Assembly (NCBI RefSeq): GCF_000744095.1
Contig: NZ_JQLI01000001.1
Coordinates: forward strand, 3,968,001 to 4,032,000
Reading direction: 5' to 3'
DNA from: Cupriavidus necator A5-1
GTDB taxonomy: Bacteria; Pseudomonadota; Gammaproteobacteria; Burkholderiales; Burkholderiaceae
DNA length: 64,000 nt
Shown: positions 6,688 through 17,339 of the stretch, one piece after another
Numbering within the stretch: position 1 is the stretch's first letter
Layout of the letters: each line of letters starts with the position of its first letter
Notes under the pieces: model-generated
Database searches by the model: none
Seen by the model: only the letters and a program-made list of their open reading frames with translations
What the model was told of the DNA's origin: nothing
Translations under genes and position numbers: made by a program

Positions 6688-8976
6688 TCAGCGCACCGCC
6701 GTCTTCATCCGCGCCGGCACCGCATCCGCCGCCATCGGCGTGCGGTTCGCCAGCCCCAGCACCACCTGCCAGGCAAACGACACCGCACCGACGATAAACA
6801 CCACGTCGCCAAAGGTGCGCACCCAGCGCAGCGTCTGCAGGATCGGCTGCTGCATGAATTCCTCACTGCGCGCATACCAGGTGCCATGCTCGACGCTGGC
6901 CAGGAACTGGATGATGCCGACCGGCAGCAGGCTCGTGCCGATCATCAGCACCAGGCCGGCGTTCAGGCCCCAGAACGCGGTCTTCATCAGAGCGGGGCTC
7001 AACCGGTAAGCCGGCCGCACGTAGCGCAGCACCAGCAGCGTGAAGCCCAGTGCCAGGAAACCATACACCCCGAACAGCGCCGCATGCGCGTGGACCGGAG
7101 TGGTGTTCTGCCCCTGGATGTAGTACAGCGCGATCGGCGGGTTGATCATGAAGCCGAACACCCCGGCGCCCAGCATGTTCCAGAACGCCACCGCGACAAA
7201 GCACATCAGCGGCCACTTCAGGTCTGCCATCCACGGCGCGCGCTGCTTCAGGCTCCAGTTCTCCCAGGCCTCATGGCCCAGCACGATCAGCGGCACGACT
7301 TCCAGCGCGCTGAAGGCGGCGCCCACTGCCATCACCGGCGTGGTGGTGCCGGCAAAGTAGAGGTGGTGGAACGTACCGGGGATGCCGCCGAGCATGAACA
7401 GCGAGGCCGATGCCAGGCTGGCCGCGGTCGCCATCGGGCGCGACACCAGGCCGAGCGTGGAGAAGATGAAGGCCAGCGCCGTGGTGGCGAAGACCTCGAA
7501 GAAGCCTTCCACCCACAGGTGCACCACCCACCAGCGCCAGTACTCCATCACTGTCAGGCTGGTGCGCTCGCCGTAGGCCAGGCCCGCGCCGTAGAACAGG
7601 CCGATCGCCACCACCGACGAGGTCAGCAGCGCCAGCAGGTTGCGGTCGGTGCCGCGCGCGCGCAGCGCCGGCAGGATGCCGCGCATCATCAGCACCAGCC
7701 AGATCAGGATGCCGGCGAACTTGCCGATCTGCCACAGGCGGCCCAGGTCGACATACTCATAGCCCTGGTGGCCCAACCAGAAGTTCAGGTGCGCGGGCAG
7801 CTTCTGCGCGATCGCCAGGTAGTTGCCGGTGAACGAGCCCACCACCACGACCACCAGTGCCCAGAACAGGATGTCTACGCCCAGGCGCTGGTACTTCGGG
7901 TCCTTGCCGCCGTTGATCAGCGGCGCGAGGAACAGGCCCGCGGCCAGGAAGCCGGTGGCGATCCAGAACAGCGCGCTCTGGATATGCCAGGTGCGCACCA
8001 GTGCGTACGGAAACCACTGCGATACATCGATGCCGTAGAACTTCTGGCCTTCGACGGTGTAGTGCGCGGTAAAGCCGCCCAGCAACACCTGGAACACGAA
8101 CAGCGCGACCACCAGGAACAGGTACTTGCCGAGTGCACGCTGCGACGGCGTCAGCGCCACGGACAGCAGCGGATCGCGCGCCGGTGCCTGCGGCGGCGCT
8201 TCTTCCTTGCCGCGCAGGAAGGCCCACGCCCACACCAGGAAGCCGACACCAGCCAGCAGCACCACCACGCTGATCACCGACCACACCACGTTCTCGCTGG
8301 TGGGCTGGTTGCCGATCAGCGGCTCGTGCGGCCAGTTGTTGGTGTAGGTGGCCTCATGCCCCGGGCGCGCGGTCGATGCCGCCCACGCCGTCCAGAAGAA
8401 GAACTGCGTCAGTTGCTCGCGCCGTTCGGCGCTGGGCAGCGTGTTCTCCTTCATCGCATAGTGCTCGCGCGTGGTGTGCAGCGCCGGCGCGTCGGAGAAC
8501 AGCTTGTCGTAGTAGGCCGCGGTATTGGCGATGGCCTGCGCGCGGCGCTTCGACACGGTCAGCACGTTGGTGTCCGGATCGGTGGCATTGCCGCGGTATT
8601 CGGTGCGCAGCTGTTCGCGCAGCGCACCTTGTTCGGGCGCGATGAGCTTCGCGTAAGGACGGCCGTAGGCGTCCTGTGCGGCCAGGTCCAGCCACGCGGT
8701 CAGCTCGCGGTGCAGCCAGTCGGCGGTCCAGTCCGGCGCCTGGTAGGCGCCATGGCCCCAGATCGAGCCGAGCTGCATGCCGCCCACGGACTGCCATGCG
8801 GTCTGGCCGTCGAGGATGTCGTCGCCGGTAAAGAGCGTGCGCCCGTCGGCCACGACAACCTTGGCCGGAATTGGCGGGGCCTGCCGGTACACCTCGACGC
8901 CGTAGTAGCCGAGCAGGGAGAACGTGACCGCCAGCACGGCGATCAACAGGAACCAGAGTCTGCGGTAAGAGCCCAT
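6688..8976 (-). CDS. norB: Quinol-dependent nitric oxide reductase (qNOR)
   Basis: The 762-residue single-subunit enzyme reduces two NO to N2O with electrons from quinol in the cytoplasmic membrane. The N-terminal membrane helix (about residues 7-27) and periplasmic domain (about 30-225), which distinguish qNOR from cytochrome-c NOR, precede the heme-copper-oxidase-like core. Metal ligands are visible: His in RTWHIQSALFW (low-spin heme), His and Glu in VVHLWVEGFFEVF and HH in GTFHHLYF (FeB site), and the His pair in PVHAHAALFG (hemes). It follows norA by 38 bp and probably shares its NorR/sigma-54 promoter. The start ATG at 8976 has only a weak ribosome site. Length is normal and the frame intact. 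Confidence 0.96.
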   Translation of the reverse strand: MGSYRRLWFLLIAVLAVTFSLLGYYGVEVYRQAPPIPAKVVVADGRTLFTGDDILDGQTAWQSVGGMQLGSIWGHGAYQAPDWTADWLHRELTAWLDLAAQDAYGRPYAKLIAPEQGALREQLRTEYRGNATDPDTNVLTVSKRRAQAIANTAAYYDKLFSDAPALHTTREHYAMKENTLPSAERREQLTQFFFWTAWAASTARPGHEATYTNNWPHEPLIGNQPTSENVVWSVISVVVLLAGVGFLVWAWAFLRGKEEAPPQAPARDPLLSVALTPSQRALGKYLFLVVALFVFQVLLGGFTAHYTVEGQKFYGIDVSQWFPYALVRTWHIQSALFWIATGFLAAGLFLAPLINGGKDPKYQRLGVDILFWALVVVVVGSFTGNYLAIAQKLPAHLNFWLGHQGYEYVDLGRLWQIGKFAGILIWLVLMMRGILPALRARGTDRNLLALLTSSVVAIGLFYGAGLAYGERTSLTVMEYWRWWVVHLWVEGFFEVFATTALAFIFSTLGLVSRPMATAASLASASLFMLGGIPGTFHHLYFAGTTTPVMAVGAAFSALEVVPLIVLGHEAWENWSLKQRAPWMADLKWPLMCFVAVAFWNMLGAGVFGFMINPPIALYYIQGQNTTPVHAHAALFGVYGFLALGFTLLVLRYVRPAYRLSPALMKTAFWGLNAGLVLMIGTSLLPVGIIQFLASVEHGTWYARSEEFMQQPILQTLRWVRTFGDVVFIVGAVSFAWQVVLGLANRTPMAADAVPARMKTAVR

Positions 8977-9014
8977 GATGCTAAGTCGTTGGTTGTGGTT
9001 GCGTGCGGGCCGGC

Positions 9015-9725
9015 TCAGGCGTGTGTCGAGCAGGAGCAGCCGGGGGCCGCGGCGGCCTCGGCGGACGTTATGGCAGTCTCGAACAGCACGTTGTTTTCCA
9101 GGTGGATGTGTTCCATCAGGTCTTCGCGCAGCGTGCGCAGCCCGAGGTAGAGCGCGCGCCAGGTATTGCAGGCCGCGCGCGGCAGCGTGATGTCGTTGGT
9201 CAGTGCCGCCAGCCGCTGCAGCGCCTGGCCGTGGTCGTCATGCTCCAGCCGCATCACGGCGATGGGGCGACCCGCGGCGGCATGCATGCCGCGCGACAGC
9301 ATCGGGAACAGCACCTGCTCTTCCTTCTGCATATGGGTTTCCAGCTCGCCGAGCATCCCGGTCAGGTGATCCGCCAGACCGAGCGGACAATCGGGCCGGT
9401 CGCCATGGACCTGCTCGACGCGTCGCGCCAGGCGGATCAGCTCGGGCAGTTGCTCGCGGTGGCGCGCGTGGAAGCGCGTGAGGATATGCCCGATCAGCGC
9501 GGCGGGCGCCGCGGCACTCCAGTCGTGGGCCGCGGGCTCGCCTTCGTCCTGCAGCACGCGCAGCTGCGCTTCGATGGCGGCGGCGTTGAGGCCCTTTTCC
9601 TGCGCGGCAGCGCGCAGCGTCTGCTTGCCTCCGCAGCAGAAGTCCAGCGCGTAGTCATGGAAGATCCGCGTGGCACCCGGAATGCGACGGGCGAGCTGGC
9701 CGAGGGATTGGTCCTGCAAAGTCAT
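9015..9725 (-). CDS. norA: NorA, di-iron RIC/YtfE-type protein
   Basis: This 236-residue cytoplasmic protein belongs to the RIC/YtfE/ScdA family, whose di-iron centre binds NO and helps repair damaged iron-sulfur clusters. It has the N-terminal ScdA_N domain with DFCCGGKQTL (about residues 28-37) and a hemerythrin-like four-helix part carrying His and Glu ligands in HARHREQLPE, HMQKEEQVLFP, LEHDDHGQAL and HIHLENNVLF. It is first in the norA-norB operon, divergent from norR. Translation starts at ATG 9725 after GGAGAA. The C-terminus ends in a Cys-rich CSCSTHA. In Ralstonia eutropha the homologue is co-transcribed with norB and binds NO. Confidence 0.95.
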   Translation of the reverse strand: MTLQDQSLGQLARRIPGATRIFHDYALDFCCGGKQTLRAAAQEKGLNAAAIEAQLRVLQDEGEPAAHDWSAAAPAALIGHILTRFHARHREQLPELIRLARRVEQVHGDRPDCPLGLADHLTGMLGELETHMQKEEQVLFPMLSRGMHAAAGRPIAVMRLEHDDHGQALQRLAALTNDITLPRAACNTWRALYLGLRTLREDLMEHIHLENNVLFETAITSAEAAAAPGCSCSTHA

Positions 9726-9764
9726 GATGTTCTCCGGTGGGAAAGTTACGCCTGCATGACTTAC

Positions 9765-9778
9765 GCGAGGAGCGTGCC
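9765..9778 (-). promoter_or_regulatory. Sigma-54 promoter of norA-norB
   Basis: On the minus strand AGGCACGCTCCTCGC carries the invariant GG (9778-9777) and GC (9766-9765) with exactly 10 nt between, matching the -24/-12 elements TGGCAC-N5-TTGC apart from a T-to-C change. It lies 40 bp upstream of the norA start and just downstream of three NorR sites, as expected for a sigma-54 promoter driven by NorR. Confidence 0.8.
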
Positions 9779-9818
9779 TGAAACAAAACCTTCCGGATCA
9801 ATGACTTGAAACACAGAA

Positions 9819-9875
9819 GGTCATAAATACCCTATACTTCGAGCGGTACTTATGACCCGACGGGTATTTTTCACC
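9819..9875. promoter_or_regulatory. Three NorR operators (GGT-N7-ACC)
   Basis: Three exact matches to the NorR core GGT-N7-ACC lie within 57 bp: GGTCATAAATACC (9819-9831), GGTACTTATGACC (9845-9857) and GGTATTTTTCACC (9863-9875). Their centres are 26 and 18 bp apart. Three sites are the known requirement for oligomeric NorR upstream of nor promoters. They sit 41-110 bp from the sigma-54 promoter of norA. The third site abuts the preferred norR start codon and would block norR transcription or initiation, consistent with autoregulation. Confidence 0.9.
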
Positions 9876-11438
<1,563 letters not shown>

Positions 11439-11687
11439 AGGCACGGATCATGCGTGCCTGCGCCATTTGTGTGTCACCAGCATGTCGTCGCGCGGATTTC
11501 CGTCCGGCGCGTCACCTGAAAGCCGCTGGCACCCATCCGTCATGGCGACAGGCCGGCTTACCGCTTAAGCTAGTCAGCATGCCGTCCGCGCGGGCGGCGC
11601 GCAGGTGTGCCGCCGCCATGGCCACCGCCATCGGACGACTCCGCCCTGCCCCCTGCCGGCATTGCGGACCCACTGGAGAGTTCCGTG

Positions 11688-12125
11688 ATGATGACCGCAA
11701 CCCACGTCTTCTGGCCCCAGCCCTTCTGGCCGTTCCCTTACTTTGCCGGCATGCACCAGTTTGAGTCCATGCAGTCCGACCTGGCGGACAACCTGCGCCG
11801 GATGGCCGAGCTGAACCTGGAGTTCGCCCGTTCCATGTTCGACGAGCTGCGGCTCGATGCCCTGGGCCTGATCATCGTGCAGGACCCGGAAGAGCTGTAC
11901 GCGCGCGAGATCGCCAGCGAGCTGCCCCTGCTCGGCGGGCCCCTGCACTACGCCTCCGCCATGCTGGAGTTGATGGCGCGCGCGCACCAGCGGTGGATCG
12001 ATGCCTGGGGCCACCTGCTCATGCGCGGCGTCTTGCCCGACTGGCCGGCCGGTCGGGAAGGCGTGACCGATGTACCGTCCTGGGCGATCCGCGAAATGCC
12101 GCGGCCGCAGCGCGCCGCGGAGTGA
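11688..12125 (+). CDS. Hypothetical protein, phasin-like in character
   Basis: A 145-residue protein starting at ATG 11688 behind GGAGAG; a second ATG follows at once. The N-terminus is rich in Trp, Pro and Phe (VFWPQPFWPFPYFAGM). The rest is predicted helical and amphipathic (LADNLRRMAELNLEFARSMFDELR). Short, helix-rich, aromatic N-termini of this kind recall phasins and PHB-synthesis-associated proteins, but I see no diagnostic motif and do not assign a function. It is on the same strand as norR, 249 bp downstream; that gap holds no recognisable feature. Confidence 0.6.
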   Translation: MMTATHVFWPQPFWPFPYFAGMHQFESMQSDLADNLRRMAELNLEFARSMFDELRLDALGLIIVQDPEELYAREIASELPLLGGPLHYASAMLELMARAHQRWIDAWGHLLMRGVLPDWPAGREGVTDVPSWAIREMPRPQRAAE

Positions 12126-12141
12126 ACCCGGCGCAGGCCGA

Positions 12142-13130
12142 TCACACCGTCACGACAAGCTTCCCGAACTGCGCATTCGATTCCAGGTACCGGTGCGCCT
12201 CGACGATCTGGTCGAAGGCGAAGGTCCTGTCGATGACCGGCCGCAGCGCCCCTGACGCGAGTCCGTCCAGGATAAAGGCCTTGGCCGCTGCCAGCTTCCC
12301 GGGGTCGCCCAGGATCTCGTGAACGAGATAGCCGCGCAGCGTCAGCGACTTGCCCAGCGCGGCAAACAGCGGGAACGGGGTCGGCTCCGGGCTCAGGCCG
12401 CCATATTCGAGCAGGATGCCGCCGCGGGACATCGCCGCCGCCAGCGGTTCGAAGATCGGGCCGCCGATCGGGTCCAGCACCACCCTGACCCCTTGCGGCC
12501 CGGCGATCTCCTGTAGCCGCACGGCCAAGTCTTCCTGCGCCGATGCCACCACGTGCGCCGCGCCGTGCGCCAGCAAGGCCTGCGCTTGGTGTCCGTGCGC
12601 GTGACCGCGATCGGGACGGCGCCGGCCAGGTTGGCGATCTGGATCGCGGCCAGGCCGACGCTGCTGGATGCCGCCGTCACCACCACGAATTCGCCCTTTC
12701 TAAGCCTGGCGATGTCGATCAGCGCCCCATAGGCGGTCAGGTACGGCATCCACAGCGCCGCGGCAGCTTCCCAGCTCAGCGACGGCGGGTGCCTGACGAC
12801 CAGCGCTGCGGGGAACGTGACCAGCTCGCCGTAGGCGGGCCAGCGCACCATCGACACCGGCGGCACCACGCTCACCGCATCGCCCGGCGCAAACCCGTCG
12901 ACGCCCGCGCCGACCGCGTCCACGATGCCGGCGGCCTCCAGCCCAAGGCCGGACGGCAGCGCCGGGGGCTCGATATAGGTTCCGGCGCGCAGCAGCGCAT
13001 CGGCCCGGTTCAGGCCCAGCGCGCGGAGGCGGATGCGGACCTCTCCCGGTGCCGGCGGCGGCACCTCAACCTCCTCGATGCGCAATACCTCCGGCCCCCC
13101 ATGCTGGTGAATGCGAACGACGCGTGCCAT
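12142..13130 (-). pseudogene. Quinone oxidoreductase-type alcohol dehydrogenase, frameshifted
   Basis: The minus strand encodes a medium-chain dehydrogenase of the zinc-independent quinone oxidoreductase type. The N-terminal GroES-like part starts MARVVRIHQHGGPEVLRI at 13130, and the Rossmann part contains ASSSVGLAAIQIANLAGAV. After TRTDTKR (about 12590) the frame is lost: one base, a C in the expected CGC-CAG, is missing, and the protein continues in another frame as LLAHGAAHVVASAQEDLAVR through to GKLVVTV at 12142. Restoring one base would give a full protein of about 330 residues. It is either a real pseudogene or a sequencing error. The neighbour in divergent orientation is a LysR regulator, the usual partner arrangement. 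Confidence 0.85.
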
Positions 13131-13249
13131 GGCCCGACTCCAAATTGACTGAACGGAATACACTATGCCAACGCACTGCAAGCGGATAAATTGCCGCTCG
13201 GCAAGAACACTTAAAACCAACAGTTTCCAATACGGACCGTCTGACCAGC

Positions 13250-14131
13250 ATGGCGGTGTTCGTCAAAGCCGTCGACCTGGGCTCCTTCTCCGCTGCCGCG
13301 GATGCCCTCGCCTTGTCCGGGCCCATGGTCGGCAAGCACGTGCGCTTCGTGGAGGAGCGGCTGGGCGTGCGCCTTATCACCCGCACCACGCGCCGGCAGA
13401 GCCTGACGGAGTTCGGGCGCGCCTACTACGAGCGCTGCCGCGTCACCCTGGCCGAGACCGACGCGGCCGACGCGCTCGCCGCCGACCAGCTGGCCGAGCC
13501 GCGCGGCAGGCTGCGGGTCACCATGCCAGTGCATTTCGGGCGGCGCTGCGTGGCGCCCGTGCTGCTGGCGCTGGCGCGGCAACATCCGGCGCTGGAACTT
13601 GACCTGTCCTTCAGCGACCGCTTCTCCGACCTGGTCGAGGATGGCTACGACCTGGCCATCCGCACCGGCGAGCCGGCGGACAAGGCCGGCGTGGTGGCGC
13701 GCCGCGTTGCGCGCCAGCGCATGGTGGTCTGCGCCGCACCCGACTACCTGGCGCGGCACGGGCAACCGGCGCACCCGGACCAGCTGGCTGGCCACCATGG
13801 GATCCTCTACCGCAGGTCGGGACAGCTCCGCCCATGGCTGTTCCCCCGCCCCGACCAGCCGCCGCTGGCGCTCACGCCGCCGAACCGGCTGCGGCTGGAC
13901 GACCTCGACGCGATCGCCGACGCCGCGGCCATGGGCATGGGGCTGGCCTGGCTGCCCTACTGGCTGGTGCGCGAACGGGTGCAGGCCGGCGCGCTGGTGC
14001 CGCTGTTCCCGGACCAGCCGGGCTTTCTCTACGACGCCTATGCGTTTTGGCTGCAGACTCCGCATCTGCCGCGCAAGGTCCGCCTTGCCGTCGATGCGCT
14101 GGCCGAGGCATTGCCCGGCTACATGTCATAA
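13250..14131 (+). CDS. LysR-family transcriptional regulator
   Basis: A DNA-binding regulator with an N-terminal winged helix-turn-helix (SFSAAADALALSGPMVGKHV) and a C-terminal effector-binding domain typical of the CrgA-like branch (LRVTMPVHFGRRCVAPVL). The first ATG in frame is 13250. Homologues of this branch normally begin MDRLTSMAVFVK, and here the codons just upstream read ACG-GAC-CGT-CTG-ACC-AGC in frame, so the family's usual start codon is replaced by ACG at 13232. Translation from 13250 would lose six residues before the helix-turn-helix. It is divergent from the frameshifted dehydrogenase, its probable target. Confidence 0.85.
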   Translation: MAVFVKAVDLGSFSAAADALALSGPMVGKHVRFVEERLGVRLITRTTRRQSLTEFGRAYYERCRVTLAETDAADALAADQLAEPRGRLRVTMPVHFGRRCVAPVLLALARQHPALELDLSFSDRFSDLVEDGYDLAIRTGEPADKAGVVARRVARQRMVVCAAPDYLARHGQPAHPDQLAGHHGILYRRSGQLRPWLFPRPDQPPLALTPPNRLRLDDLDAIADAAAMGMGLAWLPYWLVRERVQAGALVPLFPDQPGFLYDAYAFWLQTPHLPRKVRLAVDALAEALPGYMS

Positions 14132-14328
14132 GCCGCCGTTCTCGTGGCGCAATTGGCCAGCGCAGCCCGGTATCATTCATGTCGATGAGAACGCGAACCC
14201 CCTATGCCGGCGCCCGAGCCAGGCGCCGAACCGGAACGGCACCCCACCATGCGGGCCGCAACGTCCCCGCCGGGATGCTCCCCGGCGCCAACGCATAGGC
14301 CAATCGCTCCAAGACGCGCCCCGCCTCC

Positions 14329-15903
14329 ATGTCTTCCTACCCCCTGGTCCTCCTCCTCACCATCGCTGTGATATGCAGCATCGGCATGACCATTGCCACC
14401 TGGACGCGGCGCGACGATCCCACCATCCGGGCCTTCCTGGTGCTGGCCGGCGGCGTGGTGATCTGGAGCGGCGGCCGCCTGCTGGAAATCAGCTCGACCG
14501 ACCTGCCAGGCCGGATCCTGTGGGCCAAGGCGCAGTACCTGGGGATCGTGGCGGTGCCGATCGGCTGGCTGGTGGCGATGGTGCACCTGAGCCGCCCGCG
14601 CTACGTGGTGCCGTGGTCCAGGCTGTGGCTGCCGGTGCTGGCCGCCGTGGTGACGGTGGTGCTGGTGTTCACCAACGAACGCCACCACCTGATCTGGCAG
14701 CGCATCACGCTGATGCCGCCCGGGGTTGCGCCCGGCGCCGTGTTCGAGCATGGCCCGGGCTATGTGGTGGTGGCGGCGTGGTCGTATGCGCTGCTCGGGC
14801 TGAGCCTGTATTTCCTGGTCACGGCGGAAGTGCCCAACGACGCCCTGTCGCGCCGGGGCCGCGCCATCCTGGCCGCGGGCCTGGCGTTGCCGCTGCTCAC
14901 GCATGTCGCTTACCTGAAGCGCTGGACCGGCCCGCTCGGCGGTGACCTGACGCCGGCGACGTTTTCGCTGATGGCGGTGCTGGTGTGGTTCTGTGCGCTG
15001 CGCACCCACCTCGACGATATCGGCCACTATGCGCGGCTGCGCGTGTTCGATGCGCTGCGCGAAGGCTGCGTGATCGTCGACAGCCGGGGCGCGGTGGTCG
15101 AATTCAACCCGGCCGCCGCGCAGTTGTGGCCCGCGCTGCATCGCGGCAGCTCCGTGCCGGCCGGCTGGCAAGGCGCGCTGGAGCGCTCGCTTGCCGCCGC
15201 GGATAACACCGCCGCCCAGCCCTTCGTGCCCCCGGGCGCGCCCTTCGAACTGACGGTGGAAAGCGTTGCCAGGCTGGACGGCCGGCAGATCGGCAGCCTG
15301 GTGTTCATGCGCGATATCAGCCGGTTCCAGTCGCGCGAGCTGGCCCTGACCGCGCGGCTCGGGCAGACCGAGGAACAGTTGTCGCAGGTGCAGGCCGACC
15401 TCGATATCGACGCGCTCACCGGCATCCCCAACCGGCGCTACTTCCAGCGCGAGTCGCTCGCCGCGGTGACGCGCGCGTTCGAGCGCAACCAGGCGCTGGG
15501 CTTGCTGATTCTCGACGTGGACCTGTTCAAGCAGTACAACGACCTGCACGGCCATCTGGCCGGCGACGACTGCCTGCGCCAGATCGCCACGGCCCTGACC
15601 CAGACGCTGACGCGCCCGCAGTTCTGCGCCCGGCTCGGCGGCGAGGAATTCGCGGTGGCGCTGCCCGACGTCTCGCGCGAGGAAACCCGGGCCGTCGCCC
15701 GCCGCATGGTGGCGGCGGTGCGCGGCCTCGGCATCGCGCACAACGGCACGCCGGTCCAGCCGGTGGTCACCATCAGCGTCGGCGCGGTGTGCGCGGTGCC
15801 CGAAGCGCCGCGCCTGGAGCCGCTGCTGCACCGCGCCGACAGCGCGATGTATCAGGCCAAGCGCGCGGGCCGCAACCGCTTCATGCTGGACGGCGACGCA
15901 TAG
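14329..15903 (+). CDS. Membrane diguanylate cyclase (7TM-PAS-GGDEF)
   Basis: A 524-residue protein predicted to make cyclic di-GMP. The N-terminal half (residues about 1-225) has seven or eight membrane helices of the HisKA_7TM type. A PAS-like segment (about 235-330) follows (EGCVIVDSRGAVVEFNPAA), and a GGDEF domain (about 360-520) begins DALTGIPNRRYF. The active-site signature is RLGGEEFAVALP (GGEEF), catalytically competent; the upstream RxxD inhibitory site is not evident. No EAL domain is present. It converges with ubiT, only 7 bp separating the stops. Ligand and pathway are unknown; a link to the nearby motility or respiration genes is only an inference. Confidence 0.9.
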   Translation: MSSYPLVLLLTIAVICSIGMTIATWTRRDDPTIRAFLVLAGGVVIWSGGRLLEISSTDLPGRILWAKAQYLGIVAVPIGWLVAMVHLSRPRYVVPWSRLWLPVLAAVVTVVLVFTNERHHLIWQRITLMPPGVAPGAVFEHGPGYVVVAAWSYALLGLSLYFLVTAEVPNDALSRRGRAILAAGLALPLLTHVAYLKRWTGPLGGDLTPATFSLMAVLVWFCALRTHLDDIGHYARLRVFDALREGCVIVDSRGAVVEFNPAAAQLWPALHRGSSVPAGWQGALERSLAAADNTAAQPFVPPGAPFELTVESVARLDGRQIGSLVFMRDISRFQSRELALTARLGQTEEQLSQVQADLDIDALTGIPNRRYFQRESLAAVTRAFERNQALGLLILDVDLFKQYNDLHGHLAGDDCLRQIATALTQTLTRPQFCARLGGEEFAVALPDVSREETRAVARRMVAAVRGLGIAHNGTPVQPVVTISVGAVCAVPEAPRLEPLLHRADSAMYQAKRAGRNRFMLDGDA

Positions 15904-15910
15904 CGCGCCG

Positions 15911-16369
15911 CTACGCGCCGCCTGCCGCCAGCGCCCCCTGCAACGCCACCAGGCGCGCCGCCGCCCGGCTCACCCACGCCGGCCGCGGCGCGGCATCGAG
16001 CCAGTACTTGACCTCCAGTCCCAGCGCCGTATCGCCGCTGATCACCAGCTTGCGCTGGAAAAACAGAGTATCGGTATCCGCCTCGCCGCCCAGCAGCCGC
16101 AGGTAGTCCACCGCACAGGCACGCAGTGTCAGCGCGGGCGCCGGTCCGTCGGCCGCGGCCGTATGGAAGCGTCCGCCCTCGCAACGGAACGGCACCTCCA
16201 GGCCAAGGTCCTGCACCGTCAGCAGGAAGGCATGCCCGTCCAGCGCCGCGGGCGGCTCCAGCCAGCCGGCGCGGCGCGTCAGTTCCAGCGCCGCCACCAG
16301 CGGCAGCGCGCGCGCCCGCGACGGCATGCGCCGATGCACGCGGGCCATCACCTTGTGCAATGCGTTCAT
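15911..16369 (-). CDS. ubiT: UbiT, SCP2-domain lipid-binding protein for anaerobic ubiquinone synthesis
   Basis: A 152-residue protein with an SCP2 sterol-carrier fold, the family of E. coli UbiT, which binds prenyl lipids and is needed for ubiquinone synthesis without oxygen. The start ATG (16369) overlaps the ubiV stop by 4 bp, so it is translationally coupled and last in the ubiU-ubiV-ubiT operon. Features include an amphipathic N-terminal helix (HKVMARVHRRM) and the SCP2 core with FFQRKLVISGDTALGLEVKYWLD. Length is slightly short of the E. coli protein (174). The genomic linkage makes the call firm. Confidence 0.88.
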   Translation of the reverse strand: MNALHKVMARVHRRMPSRARALPLVAALELTRRAGWLEPPAALDGHAFLLTVQDLGLEVPFRCEGGRFHTAAADGPAPALTLRACAVDYLRLLGGEADTDTLFFQRKLVISGDTALGLEVKYWLDAAPRPAWVSRAAARLVALQGALAAGGA

Positions 16370-17283
16370 GCCCGCGCCTCCCAGGCGATGCCGGCGCTGC
16401 CATGCCAGTAACCATTGCAGGGCTGCGCGCCGGCCGGGACGATACCGCTGGGGGCAGGCGCCTGCACGCCGGCGCGGATCGCGGCAAGCTGCCGCACCAC
16501 CTCCAGCGTGCCGGTCGAATGCGGACTGACGCGCAGCATCTGCACGCCCATCGCGGCCATGGCCAGTGCCTCGCCGCACAGGTCCAGGCAGGTGGCGCTC
16601 TGCGTCTGCACGCCGTTGAGCGTAAAGAATGCCTGCCCTTCGCCGGTGGCGGCCACCAGGCCGTCGGGGTAGTCCATGCAGCGGAATTCGCAGCTGTCCT
16701 TGCGCAGCCGATGGTGGCGCGCGGTGAAACAGCGCGCCGAGAAGGCCAGCGGCATGCGGCCCCAGACCAGGGCCTCTATATGCATGCCCGCGGGCCGGGC
16801 CGCGGCCAGCGCGCCGAGCGTCCGGCCGTCCATCTCCACCGGCGCGACGCAGCCCACCGCGCCCAGGCTTGCCAGCCACGCCAGCGTATCGGCGTGATAG
16901 GCGTTCAGGTGCGGGCCGCCGACAAAGGGCCGCCCGCCCATGCAGCGCACCGCGCCCAGGTCGTTGGCCTCGACCAGGTAGTCGTGCTGCGCGCAGGCGC
17001 GGCGCATCCAGGCGATATCGGTATCGGACTCCACCAGCACCGGGGTGGACAGCACCACCTCCTTGCCGGCATCGCGCAGCATCTGCGCGAGCTCCAGCCA
17101 GTCGGCATGGCGCAGTTCGTGGCGGCGGCTGCAGACCGTTTCGCCGAGATAGACGCGCTCTACCGGCGCATCGGCGACGGCGACGTAGAACTGCATCACT
17201 TTCTCGCGCGGCCAGTAGTACAGCAGCGGACCCAGGGCGATGCCGAAGCTCGGCAACGCGGTGTCCGTGTCGGTGTCGGGCAT
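16366..17283 (-). CDS. ubiV: UbiV, O2-independent ubiquinone hydroxylation protein (U32 family)
   Basis: With UbiU it forms a 4Fe-4S heterodimer that hydroxylates ubiquinone precursors without oxygen, using prephenate as oxygen donor in E. coli. The 305-residue protein belongs to the U32 family. Candidate cluster ligands are the Cys in LGETVCSRR near residue 50 and the later group in KDSCEFRCMDYPDG and CLDLC. I start at ATG 17283, preceded by GGAG at good distance; further upstream in-frame ATGs exist but lack such a site. It lies 56 bp after ubiU and overlaps ubiT by 4 bp. Confidence 0.92.
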   Translation of the reverse strand: MPDTDTDTALPSFGIALGPLLYYWPREKVMQFYVAVADAPVERVYLGETVCSRRHELRHADWLELAQMLRDAGKEVVLSTPVLVESDTDIAWMRRACAQHDYLVEANDLGAVRCMGGRPFVGGPHLNAYHADTLAWLASLGAVGCVAPVEMDGRTLGALAAARPAGMHIEALVWGRMPLAFSARCFTARHHRLRKDSCEFRCMDYPDGLVAATGEGQAFFTLNGVQTQSATCLDLCGEALAMAAMGVQMLRVSPHSTGTLEVVRQLAAIRAGVQAPAPSGIVPAGAQPCNGYWHGSAGIAWEARA

Positions 17284-17339
17284 GGGAAACTCCATCGTGG
17301 CCGGCATGGCCATATCAAGGCAAATCGATTCCATCGGCA

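Noticed and set aside
6613..9150. An 845-codon open frame on the plus strand, antisense to norB
   Set aside because: It is His/Gln/Arg-rich without family resemblance and mirrors norB codon structure in very GC-rich DNA; norB has all catalytic motifs on the other strand.
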